From NCBI GenBank assembly GCA_964489835.1, contig CAZBBC010000064.1, positions 1 to 22,593 of the forward strand: DNA of 22,593 bases, read 5' to 3'. A program made the translations under genes and the position numbers. Below the pieces are notes generated by a model. That model saw nothing but the letters and a program-made list of their open reading frames with translations. It was not told where the DNA came from and ran no database searches. Within the stretch, counting starts at the first letter, position 1. The number at the start of each line of letters is the position of its first letter. The stretch comes from CAZBBC01 sp964489835. GTDB taxonomy: Bacteria > Calditrichota > Calditrichia > JAJRVZ01. Positions 15,014 through 22,593 of this stretch are shown one piece after another.

Positions 15014-17242
15014 CTACTCATTTTTTTTAAGAATAAATGTGAGCGGTTCACTATAATCCTCATCAATAAAAATCTCTTTTTCTCCAAGTTCGACACGATA
15101 GCCGTCTTTCTTTACACTTAATTTATGTATTCCAATTCTCACACTTATTTCTTCCGGGGTAGATTTCCCCGTATTTTTGGCATCCAGAATAATATCACCG
15201 AAGACCGGATTTCCCTCCTCATCAAAAGCATTTACCTTAACCGGTATTTTCCGGTTAAAATTGATGTTTAATGCGATAGTAGCCTCGGCATTTATTTGGA
15301 CATTTTTTTGCCATTTACCCAGCGTTGGGTGTACGACTTTTATATTGTACTGATCGACAGGAAGAACCGCTTCATATTTTAGATCACTGGAGGCTTTTTT
15401 CAGCTCATCGTTAATGTAAATCGATCCCCACGGTCTTACCTGGATAGTTAGTATTCCGTCTAATTGAATTAATTGGGCATTCAGGTTAAGGATTTCATTT
15501 TTTTTAATGTCAACTTCTTGTTTAAATGAAGAATAACCGGATTTCGCAATCTCGATACGGTGTTTTCCAACAGAAATATTTTTCAAATCCACTGAAGGTG
15601 AATGATTATCAGGAATTTGCTTTCCATCAAGAACTATGGTCGCTGAGGGGGGGTCCTTTGTCACTAATATGCCGCCCTCAAGGGGGATGAGGATAGTATT
15701 AATGACCTCTTCCATTCTATCGTCGAGTCTGATCCTCTTTACGAATCCTTCAAAGCCAGGTTTACTTATCTCGATATGATAAGAGCCGGGCTTAAGAGTC
15801 GACAATTTCATCGGTGTATTTCCTGATAATTCGCCGTTAATCCGGATTTCTGCCCCGCTGGGATTGGACTGGAAAGACAAAGATGCATAAGCTGGTATAG
15901 ATTTTTCCTCTTTGTCTGCCGGAGGGGGTATAGGTGTGACGGACTCTTTCGCTGTTTGAAGCGCACGGAGTGAGAATGCCAAAGCCAGGCCAGACCGGTC
16001 ATTCAAAAGAATGGTTGTGTCGACCGGCATATAGTCTTTCTTCATAACACGCAGGGAATATTCTCCCGGTGGAAGGGCATATCCTTTTATCGGGGTCTGA
16101 CCAATGGAATCACTGTTTAAGTAAATCAGCGCCGGTTCCGGTTGACAGGCAATGGTAAGACGTGATAGAGTTACCTTCTCGCTTTGATCCGGGGGAGGAG
16201 GGAAGATATCCGAAAAGAATACAATAAAAAGAGCTATTATTACAACCAGAGCTCCCGCAAGAACATATTTTTTTTGAATTCTCAGTTCTTGCGGTCTCTC
16301 CGATTCATTCACCCTTTTTTCAACTTTTTTGAACGGGTCTTCCTTAACTTTTTTTCGGTCTGATTTTTGTTTCTTGTGTAAGACATCTTCAACGATATCA
16401 TAAATACAGTATTTCGATTCAAAATCGACGACTGCCTGAAGCATTTCTTCTATCGTCTGATAGCGATCCTCAGCCTTTTTAGCCACGGCCTTCATCACAA
16501 TCTTTTCCAATTCAACAGGAATGTCAGGATTATAAACGGTAGGTTTCTCGACTTCTTTACGAACGATGGATTCACGAATATCAAAATCGGAGTCTATATT
16601 CTTGAAGGGTACACTCCCGGCAATCATCTCATAAATGGTCATACCGATAGAATAAATATCACTGCGCTTATCGGTAAAGGAGAGTCCTTTAATGTGCTCC
16701 GGTGACATATAAAAGAGTGTACCACCGCTTCCAACCGTAATGGTCTGCGCCGAGTTGGTCTGATCTTTTGCCAGACCAAAATCGGTAATTTTTACATTGC
16801 CTTCTTTAGTGATCATGACATTGTTTGGTTTAATATCCCGGTGAATAATGCCAGCCTTGTGCGCATGTCCGATCGCTGTTAATATTTGTTTTACGATGGG
16901 CAGGGCTTCCTGCCATTGGTAGGCACCGTCCCTGGCGATTTTATCGGAAAGATTTATTCCTTCCACATACTCCATGACAATAAACCATTGATCATTGTCT
17001 GAACGCAGATCATAAATCCGGACGATATTGGGATCCTCAAATTTAGCCAGGGACTTTGCTTCGCTTTGGAAACGTTTGATGAAACTCTCATTCATGGCCA
17101 GGCCGGGCGCGATCATCTTGATTGCATATACTTTATCGAGTTTGATATGGACGGCCTTAAAAACGACACCCATACCGCCAACCCCCAAATTTTCGAGGAT
17201 ACGATAGTTGTCCAGTACTTTTCCAATAAATGAAGATGACAT
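15014..17242 (-). CDS. Transmembrane Ser/Thr protein kinase with C-terminal PEGA repeats
   Basis: The 742-residue protein begins with a complete Hanks-type kinase domain (about 12-275): glycine loop GVGGMGVVFKA, Lys 42 in YAIK, Glu 61, HRDIKPNN (134-141), DFG (154-156) and SPE (180-182). A basic juxtamembrane region leads to one membrane helix (326-346). Beyond it are at least four PEGA-type repeats, about 360-410, 453-500, 524-572 and 597-645, recognised by NPSGAEIRING...PGSYHIEI-like strands. A related beta domain runs 665-742. The kinase should face the cytoplasm and the PEGA part the periplasm, as in PknB-like receptors, with PEGA repeats probably binding an envelope ligand. The start, ATG 17242, has only a weak AAAAGA site. 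No phosphatase gene is nearby. Likely first gene of the kinase/TPR/surface-protein group, since a divergent gene lies upstream. Confidence 0.93.
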   Translation of the reverse strand: MSSSFIGKVLDNYRILENLGVGGMGVVFKAVHIKLDKVYAIKMIAPGLAMNESFIKRFQSEAKSLAKFEDPNIVRIYDLRSDNDQWFIVMEYVEGINLSDKIARDGAYQWQEALPIVKQILTAIGHAHKAGIIHRDIKPNNVMITKEGNVKITDFGLAKDQTNSAQTITVGSGGTLFYMSPEHIKGLSFTDKRSDIYSIGMTIYEMIAGSVPFKNIDSDFDIRESIVRKEVEKPTVYNPDIPVELEKIVMKAVAKKAEDRYQTIEEMLQAVVDFESKYCIYDIVEDVLHKKQKSDRKKVKEDPFKKVEKRVNESERPQELRIQKKYVLAGALVVIIALFIVFFSDIFPPPPDQSEKVTLSRLTIACQPEPALIYLNSDSIGQTPIKGYALPPGEYSLRVMKKDYMPVDTTILLNDRSGLALAFSLRALQTAKESVTPIPPPADKEEKSIPAYASLSFQSNPSGAEIRINGELSGNTPMKLSTLKPGSYHIEISKPGFEGFVKRIRLDDRMEEVINTILIPLEGGILVTKDPPSATIVLDGKQIPDNHSPSVDLKNISVGKHRIEIAKSGYSSFKQEVDIKKNEILNLNAQLIQLDGILTIQVRPWGSIYINDELKKASSDLKYEAVLPVDQYNIKVVHPTLGKWQKNVQINAEATIALNINFNRKIPVKVNAFDEEGNPVFGDIILDAKNTGKSTPEEISVRIGIHKLSVKKDGYRVELGEKEIFIDEDYSEPLTFILKKNE

Positions 17243-17597
17243 ATAAATCTTTTTTAATGATTATTTTTTATATATTACTATGTTTATCGACAGTTTAGGA
17301 GCGGAGTTTAGCCGTAAATGTTGATTTCAAAAGAATTTAACCGCTTGGAATAGTCTGTTTTTTTTAACATTTTAAAGATTATCATTACTATTCTATGAAA
17401 GATTCTATATTTAAACCTCCTAATCTGTTATTTTAGAAGCGTGTTATCTTCTTTGGTATGAAAATAAAAGGTAAAACCTCTGTGCCTGGTGTTTGATTGG
17501 AACAGGCAAATAATTCCCAGCGTATAAGATTGCAAACCGCGGTAAATTTATTTGACGGTTATCCGAAGAAGGACAATGAATTGCTATTTATCACTAG
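17243..17597. other. Divergent intergenic region, no gene
   Basis: This A+T-rich region separates the minus-strand kinase from the plus-strand Enzyme I gene and should hold both promoters, but I see no convincing -35/-10 pair. A weak hairpin TGCCTG (17483-17488) / CAGGCA (17503-17508) and a smaller AGGT-AAA-ACCT are present. A 10-codon frame at 17576-17608 overlaps the Enzyme I start; its AAGGA site is only 2 bases from its ATG, so it is doubtful. Confidence 0.4.
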
Positions 17598-19778
17598 ATG
17601 CATTATAATACTAAAATGGTGTTTGGCCGTCCGATGAAGAAGACACATATGACACGTCCTCTGCTATTCTTAAAACATATCACCGAGAGAAATCCCACAG
17701 GTATCTGTATCCTGCTGGCACTAATCACCCTTTGCATAGACTTTGCCACTGGCCGGGTTGTTCGCTTTCCTCTTTTGTACGTGCTTCCGATAGCCCTTGC
17801 GGCATGGCTGGGTAAGAAAACCCTAGCCTATGGGCTATCCGTCATGCTTCCGCTGGTGAGGGTTCTTTTTGAAAACCTTTGGCAAATCCCGGAATCCTTC
17901 CTCGCGGAGGGTATTAATGCCGCCCTCGAAGCATTGGCCCTCTCTTTGTATGTATACCTTGTAAGCAGGCAGGGCCTGCAAACACAACAAATGAAGAATA
18001 CAATTACAACCAAAGATGAGGAAATGCAGCATCTTCGTGCTTTCACCCGAATGGTGGGTACCACATTGCAGGGCAGAGGGATCTCCCCAGGACTGGCGGA
18101 TGGCGTGGCTGTGGTTTACACGCCGGAATATGATGATGTACTCGGTGAGGGAAGCATTTCCCTGGAGAACGTTGAGTCGGAGTTAAGCCGGTTTGATCGT
18201 GCATTGGCGGCATCAATCAGCGAGTTGGATGAAATCCAGAAACTACTTGATCACGAAGGCGCAGATGATGAAATTGCTCTTGTGGAGGCACGTCTGGCGA
18301 TGCTCAGATCTCCCTCTTTAGCACAGAAATGTAGAAAACGCCTGTGTGAGAATCTGGTCAAGGCCGAACATGCTGTGGTTGCAGAGATCCGGTACATGGA
18401 GCAGATGCTCCAAGGTTTGAAGCAGGAATTCATGCGGGACCGCAGCGCTGACATACGTGATATTGGTTGTCAAATCCTGCGCAATCTCGGGACGTCGGGA
18501 AAGGAAACGCCTCACCGATTGGCATCGCTTCCGCCTGGTACCATACTTGTCGCAGAGGAACTCCTGTTGTCTGATGCGCTGCAGATGGATACCGTCAACC
18601 TGGTCGCCATCGTTACGGAGAAAACGGGTCCCGCTTCGCATGCAGCTATACTGACACGGGTTCGACGCATTCCTGCAGTCTGCGATATTAAAGACGTAAC
18701 CTCGCTGCTGGCCTCTGGTGACCATTTATTGGTGGATGCGGAAGTGGGAACCATCACGGTAGCTCCGACCCAAGCACAAGCAGCGCGCTTTGCTTCTCGT
18801 AAAGCGCAATCTGCCGTCTTCATCACCTCTGCTGAGCGTAAGCCGGTCCTGCCTTGTATCACAAAAGATGGTGCTGAAATTGGTTTGCATGCGAATATCG
18901 GCCGCCCTGATGAGGCGATTATTGTCCTGGAGCATTGCCTCGATGGCGTTGGGCTGTTCCGATCGGAATACCTGTTCTTACATACCGAGCGACCGCCGGA
19001 CCTGAATACTCAAACCGCGGCATATTCAGAGGTGGCAGCAATGCTTAATCCGCGGCCCGTTATTATTCGCACGATGGATCTCGGTGGAGATAAAATGCCA
19101 CGTTTTAGCAACACCACAGATATTCTAACCTTGCACTCGGGCCTGCGGGGACTGGCATACTCCCTGGCTGAGAAGACAATGTTCCAAACCCAAATCCTCG
19201 CGATCATCCGAGCCGCACAAAAGGGTAATGTAAGACTCATGTTTCCCATGGTTATGGGTGTGGCAGACTTGAGAGAGGCACGCTGTCTGGTTAACGAAGT
19301 GCTGCAAAGAGAACAACCCGGGAAACGACCTCCTATCGGAGCCATGATTGAGACGCCTGCAGCCGCCTTTGATATCCATGGGATTCTGAAAATCGTGGAT
19401 TTCATTAGCATTGGCACCAACGATCTGGCCAGCTCCATTCTAGCCATGAACCGCGAATCCCAGGGACATGCCGGTGTTATTTCGTTTCTTTATCCAGCTG
19501 TGTTGCGGGCAACGGATCAGGTAGTTCAGGCTGCCAGGAAGCAGGGAGTGGCCGTTAGCGTATGTGGAGAAGCAGCAAGTGATCCCGCGGCCGCCTGTCT
19601 TTTGATCGGGATGGGTGTCAGGGACCTCAGTATCCACCCCTTTCTGGCTGTACGCGTCCGTCACGCAATCCGGCAAGTGACGCTTGACCATGCGCAAGAC
19701 ATCGCTAAAAAGGCCCTGAGTGCAACTACTCTGGAGGAAGTCCAAGAGATACTCGCAAACGCACTCCGCAATATTTGA
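17598..19778 (+). CDS. Membrane-tethered phosphoenolpyruvate-protein phosphotransferase (PTS Enzyme I-like)
   Basis: Residues 158-726 form a full-length Enzyme I. An N-terminal part includes the GISPGLADG entry and the helical HPr-binding segment (about 186-300, with ADIRDIGCQILRNL). The phospho-His is in GPASHAA (His 348). A PEP-binding barrel holds FRSEYLFL (Arg 455), RTMDLGGDK (Arg 491), IETPAAA (Glu 585), IGTNDL (Asn 608, Asp 609), Arg 619 and VCGEAA (Cys 656). All active-site residues I can align to E. coli Enzyme I are kept, so it probably autophosphorylates from PEP. The surprise is the N-terminus (about 32-125): roughly four membrane helices with IDFATG...YVLPIALAAW, a sensor type known from histidine kinases, then a short coiled coil. 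Ordinary Enzyme I is soluble; PtsP has GAF instead. No HPr or EII gene is nearby. G+C is higher than in neighbours. No clear ribosome site supports ATG 17598; ATG 17616, 17634 or 17649 are alternatives. Confidence 0.88.
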   Translation: MHYNTKMVFGRPMKKTHMTRPLLFLKHITERNPTGICILLALITLCIDFATGRVVRFPLLYVLPIALAAWLGKKTLAYGLSVMLPLVRVLFENLWQIPESFLAEGINAALEALALSLYVYLVSRQGLQTQQMKNTITTKDEEMQHLRAFTRMVGTTLQGRGISPGLADGVAVVYTPEYDDVLGEGSISLENVESELSRFDRALAASISELDEIQKLLDHEGADDEIALVEARLAMLRSPSLAQKCRKRLCENLVKAEHAVVAEIRYMEQMLQGLKQEFMRDRSADIRDIGCQILRNLGTSGKETPHRLASLPPGTILVAEELLLSDALQMDTVNLVAIVTEKTGPASHAAILTRVRRIPAVCDIKDVTSLLASGDHLLVDAEVGTITVAPTQAQAARFASRKAQSAVFITSAERKPVLPCITKDGAEIGLHANIGRPDEAIIVLEHCLDGVGLFRSEYLFLHTERPPDLNTQTAAYSEVAAMLNPRPVIIRTMDLGGDKMPRFSNTTDILTLHSGLRGLAYSLAEKTMFQTQILAIIRAAQKGNVRLMFPMVMGVADLREARCLVNEVLQREQPGKRPPIGAMIETPAAAFDIHGILKIVDFISIGTNDLASSILAMNRESQGHAGVISFLYPAVLRATDQVVQAARKQGVAVSVCGEAASDPAAACLLIGMGVRDLSIHPFLAVRVRHAIRQVTLDHAQDIAKKALSATTLEEVQEILANALRNI

Positions 19779-19910
19779 ATCTAAGAATCTCCTACTTATT
19801 GAATTTCGTTTTCCTCAGTAGATACCTATAAATATTTTTTTAAATAGCGATATTAAACGATATATTTAATCAGATGACATAATATTTATCTTTATTTGAC
19901 GGTAATGTAT

Positions 19911-21068
19911 ATGGATCAAAAAGACAATAAAATAGCGGTACGCTGGGGTGTGATTGTAATATTGGTGATCATCATTTCGGTACTCCATTATACAACCCCG
20001 ACAATGAAGTGGCAGTATCATCTGGTATATATGCAAAGTTATTTTATCCCGATTTTAATGGCTGCCTTCCGGTTTGGTATTAGAGGTGGACTTGGTGTTG
20101 CTATCGCCGTGAGCATATTCTATTTACCCCATATCATGTTGCAGTGGGGTGGTTTGGTCGAAAACAATCTTATGCGGTTTATGCAAATTGTATTATACAA
20201 TATAATCGGATACCTGACGGGTTTAAAAGCACAGAGAGAGAAAGAAGAAACGATCAAATATAAAAATACAGCCGAGCAGTTGAAAACGTCTTTGGATACG
20301 GTTAAACAGCAATCGGATAATCTTGTAGAATTGGAAGAGCAATTGCGGCAAACCGACCGGCTGGCGGTTATCGGCGAATTGACTTCAAGTCTCGCTCATG
20401 AAGTTCGAAATCCTTTAGGATCCATTCGTGGGGCTGTTGAAATTATCACAGATGAGGATACCAGTAGAAACAAGAAGAAGGAATTTTCGAAAATATTAAT
20501 CGATGAGACCGAAAGAATGACGACTGTCCTGGAGAATTACCTGAGTTTTTCTAAAAAGAAAAAACAACAAGATTCAGAATACATATTTCAGGAGATTATT
20601 AAAAATGTTGTTATGATGTTAACTACGCAGGCGAGTAAAAAAAATATTGATATTGTATTTGTGATGCCGGAAGATCCAATTTTTCTCAGGGGCGATCCAA
20701 ACGACCTTTGGCAGATATCAATGAATATTATCTTAAATGCCCTGCAAGCAATAACGGATGGAGGAACAGTCACACTAAACCTCTCCGAAACTGTTGATAT
20801 AAAATCTGATAAAATTGCCGACCATTCCGTGTTTAATAAATATAACAGGTTTTTAAAATTAACGATATCCGACACCGGCCCCGGGATTCCAAATGATCTT
20901 TTGAAAAAAATTTACAAACCATTCTACACGACTAAAATAAATGGCTCCGGATTAGGTTTAGCCATTGTTAAGCGAATTATTGATGGCAATAATTGGGTGA
21001 TTGATGTTAGTTCAACAACAAATTCTGGTACAGAATTTGCGATAATTATACCAGTAAAAGCTGTTTAA
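19911..21068 (+). CDS. Membrane sensor histidine kinase, NtrB/AtoS-like
   Basis: About 385 residues from ATG 19911 (ATG 19905 and TTG 19896 are also in frame; GACGG fits 19911 best). Numbering from 19896: an N-terminal membrane module of about four helices (15-110) contains HYTTPT...YFIPILMAAFRFGIRGGLGVA. A coiled coil follows (115-155). HisKA has phospho-acceptor His 168 in SLAHEVRNPLGSIRG. HATPase has N box NIILNALQA (Asn 281), G1 DTGPGIP (326-332), KPFYTTK and G2 GSGLGLAI. All kinase motifs are intact. There is no PAS domain, so sensing must come from the membrane module. It lies just upstream of an NtrC-like regulator, its obvious partner, and downstream of the membrane Enzyme I gene, whose N-terminus looks alike. 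Gap to the Enzyme I gene is about 130 A+T-rich bases; no terminator or promoter was identified there. Confidence 0.92.
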   Translation: MDQKDNKIAVRWGVIVILVIIISVLHYTTPTMKWQYHLVYMQSYFIPILMAAFRFGIRGGLGVAIAVSIFYLPHIMLQWGGLVENNLMRFMQIVLYNIIGYLTGLKAQREKEETIKYKNTAEQLKTSLDTVKQQSDNLVELEEQLRQTDRLAVIGELTSSLAHEVRNPLGSIRGAVEIITDEDTSRNKKKEFSKILIDETERMTTVLENYLSFSKKKKQQDSEYIFQEIIKNVVMMLTTQASKKNIDIVFVMPEDPIFLRGDPNDLWQISMNIILNALQAITDGGTVTLNLSETVDIKSDKIADHSVFNKYNRFLKLTISDTGPGIPNDLLKKIYKPFYTTKINGSGLGLAIVKRIIDGNNWVIDVSSTTNSGTEFAIIIPVKAV

Positions 21069-21163
21069 AGAATTTTGGTAGTAGCAAAATCTATATGAAA
21101 GATAGTGTCAAAAGTTCCATGAAAAATGGGATTAAAAGATGAAACCACCACGAGAATTTTATC

Positions 21164-21169
21164 GGGGAG
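21164..21169 (+). promoter_or_regulatory. Ribosome binding site for the TTG start of the NtrC-like regulator
   Basis: GGGGAG ends 7 bases before TTG 21177. Translation from there begins MNLLLIDDD, the usual opening of a receiver domain. The in-frame ATG at 21126 has no such site and adds 17 residues of no known kind. Confidence 0.6.
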
Positions 21170-21176
21170 AAATGAA

Positions 21177-22520
21177 TTGAATCTATTGTTAATAGATGAT
21201 GATTTAAATTTGTGCAAGGTGCTTGCGTATCAGCTGGAAAAAAATGGTTTTAATGTGTCTACAGCAAGAAATGGCAAGGAAGGGATATCATTATTTTCTA
21301 AAAAACCATTTGATATTGTAATCACAGATATACAAATGCCCGATATATCCGGGATTGATGTTTTACGTAAAATTCGTAATGATAATGAGAAAGTTATAAT
21401 AATTATTATAACGGCTTATGGCAGTGTTGAAAATGCAATCGAAGCATGCAAGCTGGGTGCTGATGATTATCTGACAAAACCATTTGGCCAGGAACAGCTA
21501 TTATTTGTCATTGAAAAAGCAGTGCAGATCCAACAACTTCAGGATGAGAATGCCCTCCTTAAACAAGAAGTTGTGGGAAAATATAAATTTGATAATATGG
21601 TTGCAAACAGTGCCAAAATGCAAGAGGTTCTTAAATTAACGACGAAGGTTGCCCTTAGTAATGCAGCGGTTTTGATTACAGGCGAAAGCGGGACCGGAAA
21701 AGAGCTGATCGCCCGGGCCATTCACTACAATAGCCCGAGGAAAGAGAAGCCACTGATCACTGTCAATTGTCCCTCGATTCCGGAAAATCTTTTAGAGAGT
21801 GAATTGTTTGGACATGTGAAAGGTGCTTTCACGGGCGCCATTAAAGATAGAAAAGGTCAATTTGAGCAGGCAGACGGCGGTTCAATCTTTCTTGACGAAA
21901 TTGGTGATCTGCGGAATGATTTACAGGCTAAATTATTACGAGTTTTACAGGAAAAAGAGTTCCAGGCAGTTGGGGGATCAAATACTATTAAAGTTGACGT
22001 GCGTATAATTGCCGCGACAAACAGAAATTTAGAACAAATGATTAAAGAAAAGAATTTTAGGGAAGATTTGTATTATAGATTAAATGTTGTCCCGATAAGA
22101 ATAGCACCCTTAAGAGATAGAAAAGAAGACATTCCATTTTTGGTTGATTTTTTTATAAATAAGTATGGTGAAGGAAAGAAATTTAAAATAAGCAGTGAAG
22201 CAATAAAAAACCTGCAAAATTACGAATGGCCGGGTAATGTAAGAGAGCTTGAGAATATTGTTGAGCGAATCCTCGCTCTGGCAACAAATTCTGAGATTAC
22301 TATTGCAAACATACCCGATCACGTATCGGGAAGATTCTATGAACCCTCAGTAACGACAATTAACATCCCGGAAGGAGGAATTGCATTAGACACTATTGAA
22401 AAAATGGCAATAAAAGAAATACTCCAGCGGACCGGAGGTAACCGTTCAAAAACAGCACGAATGTTGCAGATTCCCAGGCACGTTCTTCTCTATAGACTAA
22501 AGAAATATGGATTAGAATAA
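21177..22520 (+). CDS. NtrC-family sigma-54-dependent response regulator (REC-AAA+-Fis HTH)
   Basis: The product is 447 residues from TTG 21177, or 464 from ATG 21126 (numbering below uses the latter). A receiver (18-132) has the acidic cluster Asp 24-26, phospho-acceptor Asp 68 in VITDIQMPD, Thr 96 and Lys 118. After a coiled linker comes the sigma-54 interaction AAA+ domain (about 157-385): Walker A GESGTGKE (186-193), the GAFTGA loop (233-238) that contacts sigma-54, Walker B FLDEIGDL (Asp 257, Glu 258) and arginines in FREDLYYRLN. A Fis-type helix-turn-helix closes the protein (about 425-464, GGNRSKTARMLQIPRHVLLYRLKKYG). Every element for phosphorylation-controlled activation of sigma-54 promoters is present. 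It follows the histidine kinase gene by 57 to 108 bases and is surely its partner. I saw no sigma-54 -24/-12 promoter in the intergenic parts of the window, so targets lie elsewhere. Confidence 0.94.
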   Translation: MNLLLIDDDLNLCKVLAYQLEKNGFNVSTARNGKEGISLFSKKPFDIVITDIQMPDISGIDVLRKIRNDNEKVIIIIITAYGSVENAIEACKLGADDYLTKPFGQEQLLFVIEKAVQIQQLQDENALLKQEVVGKYKFDNMVANSAKMQEVLKLTTKVALSNAAVLITGESGTGKELIARAIHYNSPRKEKPLITVNCPSIPENLLESELFGHVKGAFTGAIKDRKGQFEQADGGSIFLDEIGDLRNDLQAKLLRVLQEKEFQAVGGSNTIKVDVRIIAATNRNLEQMIKEKNFREDLYYRLNVVPIRIAPLRDRKEDIPFLVDFFINKYGEGKKFKISSEAIKNLQNYEWPGNVRELENIVERILALATNSEITIANIPDHVSGRFYEPSVTTINIPEGGIALDTIEKMAIKEILQRTGGNRSKTARMLQIPRHVLLYRLKKYGLE

Positions 22521-22547
22521 TATCATGGACAATTTTTTTATTTGTTT

Positions 22548-22562
22548 GCAGCAATATGCTGC
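22548..22562. repeat. Small hairpin before the right end repeat
   Basis: GCAGCA-ATA-TGCTGC, a 6-bp stem with a 3-base loop, next to the end repeat. No T-run follows on the plus strand, so it is not an intrinsic terminator for the regulator gene. It is probably part of the same dispersed repeat. Confidence 0.5.
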
Positions 22563-22566
22563 GGTA

Positions 22567-22591
22567 TGCTATTGTGGCCAAAAACTTTGTT
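22567..22591 (-). repeat. 25-base end repeat, right copy (inverted)
   Basis: The reverse complement of 57-81 with one difference in 25 bases. It ends two bases from the window edge, as expected if assembly stopped inside a repeat. Confidence 0.75.
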
Positions 22592-22593
22592 AT

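Noticed and set aside
17598..19778. PEP synthase or pyruvate phosphate dikinase
   Set aside because: There is no ATP-grasp nucleotide-binding domain, while the HPr-binding helical region and Enzyme I motifs (RTMDLGGDK, IGTNDL, VCGE) are present.
1..22593. Composite transposon bounded by the end repeats
   Set aside because: No transposase, integrase or resolvase lies inside, and the repeats sit at the sequence edges as expected for assembly breaks.

Overview
The window looks like a contig from an uncultured bacterium of the Fibrobacteres-Chlorobi-Bacteroidetes (FCB) group or an allied candidate phylum such as KSB1, Calditrichaeota or Marinimicrobia. The best evidence is a 1599-residue secreted protein whose C-terminus carries the NYPNPFNP-type sorting/FlgD-like domain common in those lineages. 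Several predicted lipoproteins, a PEGA-repeat Ser/Thr kinase and long dispersed palindromes between genes agree with this. Overall G+C is roughly 40-45 percent by eye. Both ends carry the same 25-base motif in opposite orientation, so the sequence probably stops where assembly broke at a dispersed repeat. No rRNA, tRNA, CRISPR array or complete insertion sequence was seen.

Left block (about 96-5433, minus strand, transcribed right to left): a sulfatase, a GH95-like six-hairpin glycoside hydrolase, an unrecognised 134-residue protein with four cysteines, and a ThuA-like lipoprotein. Spacing is tight (26, 36 and 10 bases), so this is probably one operon for breaking down a sulfated or fucosylated glycan. 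Just past its last gene lies the C-terminal end of a broken GNAT acetyltransferase gene. The 5.4-5.95 kb gap holds degenerate dispersed repeats.

Middle block (5950-17242, minus strand): a Ser/Thr kinase with one membrane span and PEGA repeats on its outer part; a membrane-anchored TPR-like protein; the giant beta-helix/ASH-repeat surface protein; a cytoplasmic GAF-PAS hybrid histidine kinase; and a two-domain LEA14-like lipoprotein. The TPR and surface-protein genes are translationally coupled. Palindromic elements sit before the LEA gene (6851-6922) and between the kinase and TPR genes (14809-14982).

Right block (17598-22520, plus strand): an unusual membrane-tethered PTS Enzyme I, then an NtrB-like membrane histidine kinase and an NtrC-like sigma-54 activator. 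Enzyme I and the histidine kinase appear to share the same kind of N-terminal four-helix sensor module. The Enzyme I gene is visibly richer in G+C than its neighbours. This block is the best candidate for an undescribed system: a PEP-dependent phosphorelay entry protein placed at the membrane beside a two-component sigma-54 switch, with no HPr or EII gene in view.
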